Source: an uncultured Lachnospiraceae bacterium (GTDB lineage Bacteria; Bacillota; Clostridia; Lachnospirales; Lachnospiraceae). Taken from it: a DNA stretch of 8,746 nt. The position numbers and the translations under genes were made by a program. Location: positions 1 to 8,746 of the forward strand of contig CAKRHW010000031.1 in NCBI GenBank assembly GCA_934339365.1, written 5' to 3'. The notes below the pieces were generated by a model. That model saw nothing but the letters and a program-made list of their open reading frames with translations. It ran no database searches and was not told the origin of the DNA. Of this stretch, positions 6,224-8,746 are shown piece by piece. Position 1 is the stretch's first letter. Every line of letters starts with the position of its first letter.

Positions 6224-7341
6224 GATTCCACCTCACCTTCTATCAGATAATCTTCTCCCAGTTTAGAGATTGTTGTATGTTTAAGTTGTAATGCATCTTT
6301 CATTTTTGCAAAACCAGTTCCTTCTATCGGTGTCTTCGCATCTCTTCCTCCGATTAATTTAGGTGCAACATACGCCTGTACCTTTGATATGATATGGCTC
6401 TCTAAAGCCGCTTCATTCAAAGTTCCTCCACCTTCTAGCAGGATACTGTCTATCTTCTTCTCTCCTAAAAGCTGCATCAGTTTCTCTAAATCAATCTGTC
6501 CATTCTTACATGCTGTCGGCAAAATCTCACATCCCTTTTCTTCATATGGATACATTCTTTCCTTCTCACAGTCACTTCCAACTACAAGAATCGTAGGTAC
6601 TTCCTTCGCTGTCCGGACAATCTGTGAATCTATCGGAGTTCTCAAATGTGTATCACAGATAATCCGCACAGGGTTCTTTCCCCCCTCTATTCTACATGTA
6701 AGCAGTGGATCATCTGCTAAAACAGTGCCTATTCCTGCCATAATCGCCGTATAACGATGTCTGTCCTCATGAACATGTCTTCTCGCTTCTTCTCCTGTAA
6801 TCCATCTTGAATCTCCTGAAAATGTTGCAATCTTACCATCTAATGTCATGGCATACTTCATCACAACATAGGGACGCCGGTTCTGAATAAAGTAAAAAAA
6901 TACAGGATTCAATGCATCACAGGCTTCTTTCATCACTCCGGTAACTACTTCTATTCCTGCTTCTCTTAACCTTTTGATTCCCTTTCCTGCTACTAAAGGA
7001 TTCGGATCATCAGAACCCACAACAACCTTCTTCACTTTCGCCTCAATCAGTGCGTCCACACATGGTGGCTGCTTCCCCTGATGACAGCAAGGCTCTAACG
7101 TTACATAGATCGTTGCACCCTCTGCAGACTCTGTGCAATTCTTTAGTGCATTCCTCTCTGCATGAAGGTCTCCATATCTTGCATGATATCCCTCTCCAAT
7201 CACTCTTTTGTCCTTCACAATCACAGCTCCAACCATTGGATTCGGTGCAACAAAACCACACCCCTTCTTTGCAAGCTCAATGGCCCGCTGCATATATTTC
7301 TCATCTACATTACATTGTCCTAAATTCTTCTGTTCTTCCAT
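6205..7341 (-). CDS. ribD: Bifunctional diaminohydroxyphosphoribosylaminopyrimidine deaminase / 5-amino-6-(5-phosphoribosylamino)uracil reductase
   Basis: RibD carries out the second and third steps of riboflavin synthesis: deamination of the pyrimidine made by GTP cyclohydrolase II, then NADPH-dependent reduction of its ribose. The deaminase domain (about 14-150) shows NPMVGAV, the zinc site HAE (60-62) and PCCHQGKQPPC (84-94), giving H60, C85 and C94 as ligands with E62 as proton shuttle. The reductase domain (about 155-370) shows KYAMTLDGKIAT, SRWITGEEAR, GIGTVLADDPLLTCR and EGGGTLNE. The 378-aa length is normal, but about a dozen residues (MEEQKNLGQCNV) precede the usual family start. No better start is available; the nearest upstream purine stretch, GGGATAAG, is a weak ribosome binding site. 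This is the first gene of the operon, 51 bp below the riboswitch terminator. Confidence 0.96.
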   Translation of the reverse strand: MEEQKNLGQCNVDEKYMQRAIELAKKGCGFVAPNPMVGAVIVKDKRVIGEGYHARYGDLHAERNALKNCTESAEGATIYVTLEPCCHQGKQPPCVDALIEAKVKKVVVGSDDPNPLVAGKGIKRLREAGIEVVTGVMKEACDALNPVFFYFIQNRRPYVVMKYAMTLDGKIATFSGDSRWITGEEARRHVHEDRHRYTAIMAGIGTVLADDPLLTCRIEGGKNPVRIICDTHLRTPIDSQIVRTAKEVPTILVVGSDCEKERMYPYEEKGCEILPTACKNGQIDLEKLMQLLGEKKIDSILLEGGGTLNEAALESHIISKVQAYVAPKLIGGRDAKTPIEGTGFAKMKDALQLKHTTISKLGEDYLIEGEVESCLPES

Positions 7342-7391
7342 CTTATCCCAGCTTTCTATTAATTCTCCAAGGAATCTGCTTGTGAAAACAT

Positions 7392-7425
7392 AAAAAACCC
7401 TGAAACCTATACTCTGGTCTCAGGG
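7392..7425 (-). terminator. Intrinsic terminator of the FMN riboswitch (expression platform)
   Basis: On the minus strand CCCTGAGACC (7425-7416) pairs with GGTTTCAGGG (7407-7398) in a 10-bp stem with one G-U pair and an 8-base loop. Six T's follow at 7397-7392. It lies between the FMN aptamer and ribD, so it should end transcription early when FMN is bound. Lowered FMN should let an alternative pairing form and permit transcription of ribD-ribE-ribBA-ribH. Confidence 0.9.
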
Positions 7426-7482
7426 GGATATCTCTTCCATATTCTGTCACTCTTATGTTCTCTAAAAACACATGTGACTGTC

Positions 7483-7589
7483 TCTTCTTTCATCCAGACT
7501 ATACTGTCGGCTTCGGAATTGCACCGAATCATGCCTTACGGCTCGTGGGCTATACCACCGGTAGGAAATTTCATCCTGCCCTGAAGATT
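7483..7589 (-). promoter_or_regulatory. FMN riboswitch (RFN element)
   Basis: The minus strand carries the conserved blocks of the FMN aptamer in order: TCTTCAGGGCAGG, GATGAAATTTCCTACCGGTG, AGCCCACGAGC, GATTCGGTGCAATTCCGAAG, CCGACAGTATAGTCTGGATG and closing GAAGA, which pairs with the opening TCTTC to make P1. It senses flavin mononucleotide. It lies upstream of ribD with a terminator hairpin downstream, so it acts by transcription attenuation of the whole riboflavin operon. The family is widely known in Firmicutes; this copy has no obvious defect. Confidence 0.97.
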
Positions 7590-7614
7590 CCTTATTTCAC
7601 TTATCAATGTATTT

Positions 7615-7643
7615 ATAATATGCTTTATAGACTATTTTGTCAA
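7615..7643 (-). promoter_or_regulatory. Housekeeping promoter of the riboflavin operon
   Basis: The minus strand shows a perfect -35 TTGACA (7643-7638), a 17-bp spacer and a -10 TATTAT (7620-7615), with an expected start near 7607, about 20 bases before the FMN aptamer. This near-consensus sigma-A type promoter suggests strong constant initiation, with control left to the riboswitch. Confidence 0.85.
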
Positions 7644-7695
7644 GGCAATTTTTCAATTCCTTTGTATCGCACATGGCACACCAGTAAATCAGCTT

Positions 7696-8268
7696 TTATT
7701 CTTTCTTCCTTGTCATAGCATAAATCATAGTATCTGTTTTTTTACACCGATCTAGTAATTTACAAATCAAAATTCCTATTACAACACCAAATACATTTAA
7801 CATAATATCATCTATGTCAAATATTCTCGCCGGATAACCAGTTAAGACATTTTCTAATACCTGCATACATTCAATGATCAAACTAACCATAAATCCTGTC
7901 AGAAATGCTTTTCCACCTTTCCATTCACCCATTTTTTTCATATATTTATAAAAAAACGGAATTGGAAATAGCAAAAGAATATTTCCAACCAATTGCATTT
8001 TCCATGTAGAAATCTGATAAGTTTTTTTCATAGTCTCAAATGGTTTTAATTGAAAATATATTTTTGAATGCTGTCCTAAAACTGATTTATCATAAATTCG
8101 TATAGGCAATAACGTTAATTTTAGTAAACACATAATATATAATAACAGTATCAATATTGTAACTAATGTAACTTTGCGTTCTTTCTTTCGATAATAAAAA
8201 AAAGCTAATACAAAACTTAATACAACATACGTTATTAAAAATGTTATAAAATGAAAATCAATAATCAT
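7696..8268 (-). CDS. VanZ family membrane protein
   Basis: The 190-aa protein has five likely membrane segments (about 5-25, 33-55, 92-110, 120-137 and 154-172). The VanZ-family features are NILLLFPIPFF (96-106), the segment LIIECMQ (130-136), and RIFDIDDIMLNVFGVVIG (148-165) with its acidic D151, D153, D154 and N158. VanZ proteins are small integral membrane proteins; the founding member gives low-level teicoplanin resistance, but most homologues, including lone chromosomal ones like this, have no known role. No van genes are nearby, so glycopeptide resistance should not be inferred. The ribosome binding site is weak (AGGGA about 12 bp from the ATG). No terminator was found between its stop and the riboflavin promoter 52 bp downstream, so its transcripts may run into the FMN riboswitch. 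Confidence 0.88.
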   Translation of the reverse strand: MIIDFHFITFLITYVVLSFVLAFFYYRKKERKVTLVTILILLLYIMCLLKLTLLPIRIYDKSVLGQHSKIYFQLKPFETMKKTYQISTWKMQLVGNILLLFPIPFFYKYMKKMGEWKGGKAFLTGFMVSLIIECMQVLENVLTGYPARIFDIDDIMLNVFGVVIGILICKLLDRCKKTDTMIYAMTRKKE

Positions 8269-8334
8269 AATCTATCTTTTCCCTAATGTTCATATGTAAT
8301 TTTAACTGTTCTGATATCAAAATATAAAAAATAT

Positions 8335-8361
8335 ATTATACTCTTTTTTCTATTTTTTCAA
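8335..8361 (-). promoter_or_regulatory. Candidate promoter of the VanZ-family gene
   Basis: The minus strand has a perfect -10 TATAAT (8340-8335). Upstream, TTGAAA (8361-8356) stands at 15 bp and the overlapping CTTGAA at 16 bp, so the spacing is slightly short. It would start transcripts about 60 bp before the VanZ-family ATG. The region is very AT-rich, which makes chance matches likely. Confidence 0.45.
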
Positions 8362-8382
8362 GCAATTTTTTTATATAGCTTT

Positions 8383-8411
8383 TTGATTTTTCTAATCACT
8401 TATGATATTCT
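8383..8411 (+). promoter_or_regulatory. Candidate promoter of the truncated acyltransferase gene
   Basis: The plus strand reads TTGATT (8383-8388), a 17-bp spacer, then TATTCT (8406-8411). The leader to the ATG at 8514 would be about 95 bases and contains an imperfect dyad, CTGTACCGGCACAG at 8444-8457, which could be an operator or a small hairpin. Both calls are weak because the surroundings are AT-rich. Confidence 0.3.
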
Positions 8412-8513
8412 AAGGAGTACATTGTCAAAAATTCTGATGCCACCTGTACCGGCACAGTAGTGAGAGAATGACCTTATAACTAAATATTACAAAAAAATAA
8501 ATTGGAGTTTACT

Positions 8514-8735
8514 ATGACGAGAAGAAATACATATCAATTTACAAAATACGAAACAAACATTATAAAAGGAATTGCTATCCTTATGATGTTGCTACATCAT
8601 TGTTTTACATCACCTGAACGGTACAAGGGATACCAGATTATATTTTCTCCTTTTCAAGAAAATACTATCAATTTGGTCTTAAGTCAATATAGTGGACACC
8701 GAAAGTGCGACTTTTACGACGCACCATCTGCATGA
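8514..8735 (+). CDS. Truncated acyltransferase-3 family membrane protein, N-terminal fragment
   Basis: The first ~58 residues look like the start of an acyltransferase-3 (OafA/WecH-like) membrane enzyme: a polar N-terminus, then NIIKGIAILMMLLHHCF (15-31), the first membrane helix with the His residues (H28/H29) characteristic of the family's active site. Full proteins have about 330-380 residues and ten or more membrane helices; they add acyl groups to cell-surface sugars or other envelope molecules. Here the frame leaves the family at about Q58, passes into unrelated sequence beginning TATAGTGGACACC, and stops at 8733-8735. TTGGAG lies 6 bp before the ATG at 8514 and supports this start; the TTG at 8502 is part of that ribosome binding site. 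The product is surely non-functional if the junction is real. The substrate cannot be guessed. Confidence 0.75.
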   Translation: MTRRNTYQFTKYETNIIKGIAILMMLLHHCFTSPERYKGYQIIFSPFQENTINLVLSQYSGHRKCDFYDAPSA

Positions 8736-8746
8736 ACTGCATCCGG
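8688..8746. mobile_element. Foreign-looking end sequence that interrupts the acyltransferase; possible insertion-sequence terminus
   Basis: Acyltransferase homology ends at about 8687, and the following bases start AGTGGACACCGAAAGTGCG. TGGACACC-type ends are seen on some insertion sequences. On the minus strand, a reading frame entering from the window edge (PDAVHADGAS) stops at TAA about 30 bases before the junction, as a transposase gene would near an element end. The fragment is too short to name a family. The sequence also holds GTGCG/CGCAC (8705-8724), a short inverted repeat. Confidence 0.4.

Noticed and set aside
6030..6236. Long open frames opposite or out of phase with the rib and ABC genes, such as this one in the ribE region
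   Set aside because: They overlap genes with full family motifs, have unlikely composition, and lack ribosome binding sites.
7696..8268. Glycopeptide resistance gene vanZ
   Set aside because: It is only a family-level match with no vanA-type genes around it; lone VanZ-like proteins are common in Clostridia and have no proven resistance role.
8287..8460. Plus-strand open frame rich in Phe, Ile and Leu, ending in a possible 12-codon peptide from TTG 8422 with AAGGAG upstream
   Set aside because: There is no in-frame ATG, and the hydrophobic composition is what random AT-rich DNA gives. The TTG mini-ORF has a good AAGGAG but is very short, and the candidate promoter would start after that site.
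1..8746. CRISPR array, tRNA or rRNA genes, or a known defence system
   Set aside because: No regularly spaced repeats, tRNA-like folds or rRNA segments were seen by eye, and no recognised defence proteins are encoded.

Overview
The window looks like a low-GC Firmicute of class Clostridia, probably Lachnospiraceae. The grounds are the AT-rich DNA, strong AGGAGG-type ribosome binding sites, a riboflavin operon in the order ribD-ribE-ribBA-ribH behind an FMN riboswitch, and a response regulator starting with the IAICDDE motif typical of clostridial LytTR-type regulators. Species cannot be named from the sequence. Nearly everything is on the minus strand; only the truncated acyltransferase gene at the right end is on the plus strand.

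Layout from right to left, the main direction of transcription. At 8514-8735 (+) lies the first ~58 codons of an acyltransferase-3 family membrane protein, cut off by unrelated sequence that runs to the window end. Divergent from it is a VanZ-family membrane protein (7696-8268, -). Next comes a near-consensus housekeeping promoter (7615-7643), an FMN riboswitch (about 7483-7589), its intrinsic terminator (7392-7425), and a complete riboflavin operon: ribD (6205-7341), ribE (5567-6223), ribBA (4326-5543) and ribH (3837-4304). Together these convert GTP and ribulose 5-phosphate to riboflavin; only the intermediate phosphatase is not encoded here, as is usual. All catalytic motifs checked are intact.

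Below ribH is a separate cassette (53-3808, -). It has two direct repeats with 21-bp period, a promoter with a good -10 and a poor -35, a 34-codon peptide ORF with an excellent ribosome binding site (3589-3693), an intrinsic terminator (3553-3578), a 673-aa permease resembling bacteriocin-associated integral membrane proteins (1495-3516), a MacB/LolD-like ATPase coupled to it by a TAATG overlap (863-1495), a membrane-anchored protein of unknown function (285-809), and the first 65 codons of a LytTR-type response regulator (53-271). The layout suggests a peptide-linked ABC transporter regulated by its own two-component system: the regulator may bind the repeats, and the terminator would keep peptide output above transporter output. 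This functional reading is inference. The peptide is the most interesting unexplained item.

Both genes at the window edges are broken by foreign-looking sequence (about 1-76 and 8688-8746). This fits insertion elements at both ends, or a contig that stops in repeated elements at both ends; the elements could not be identified.
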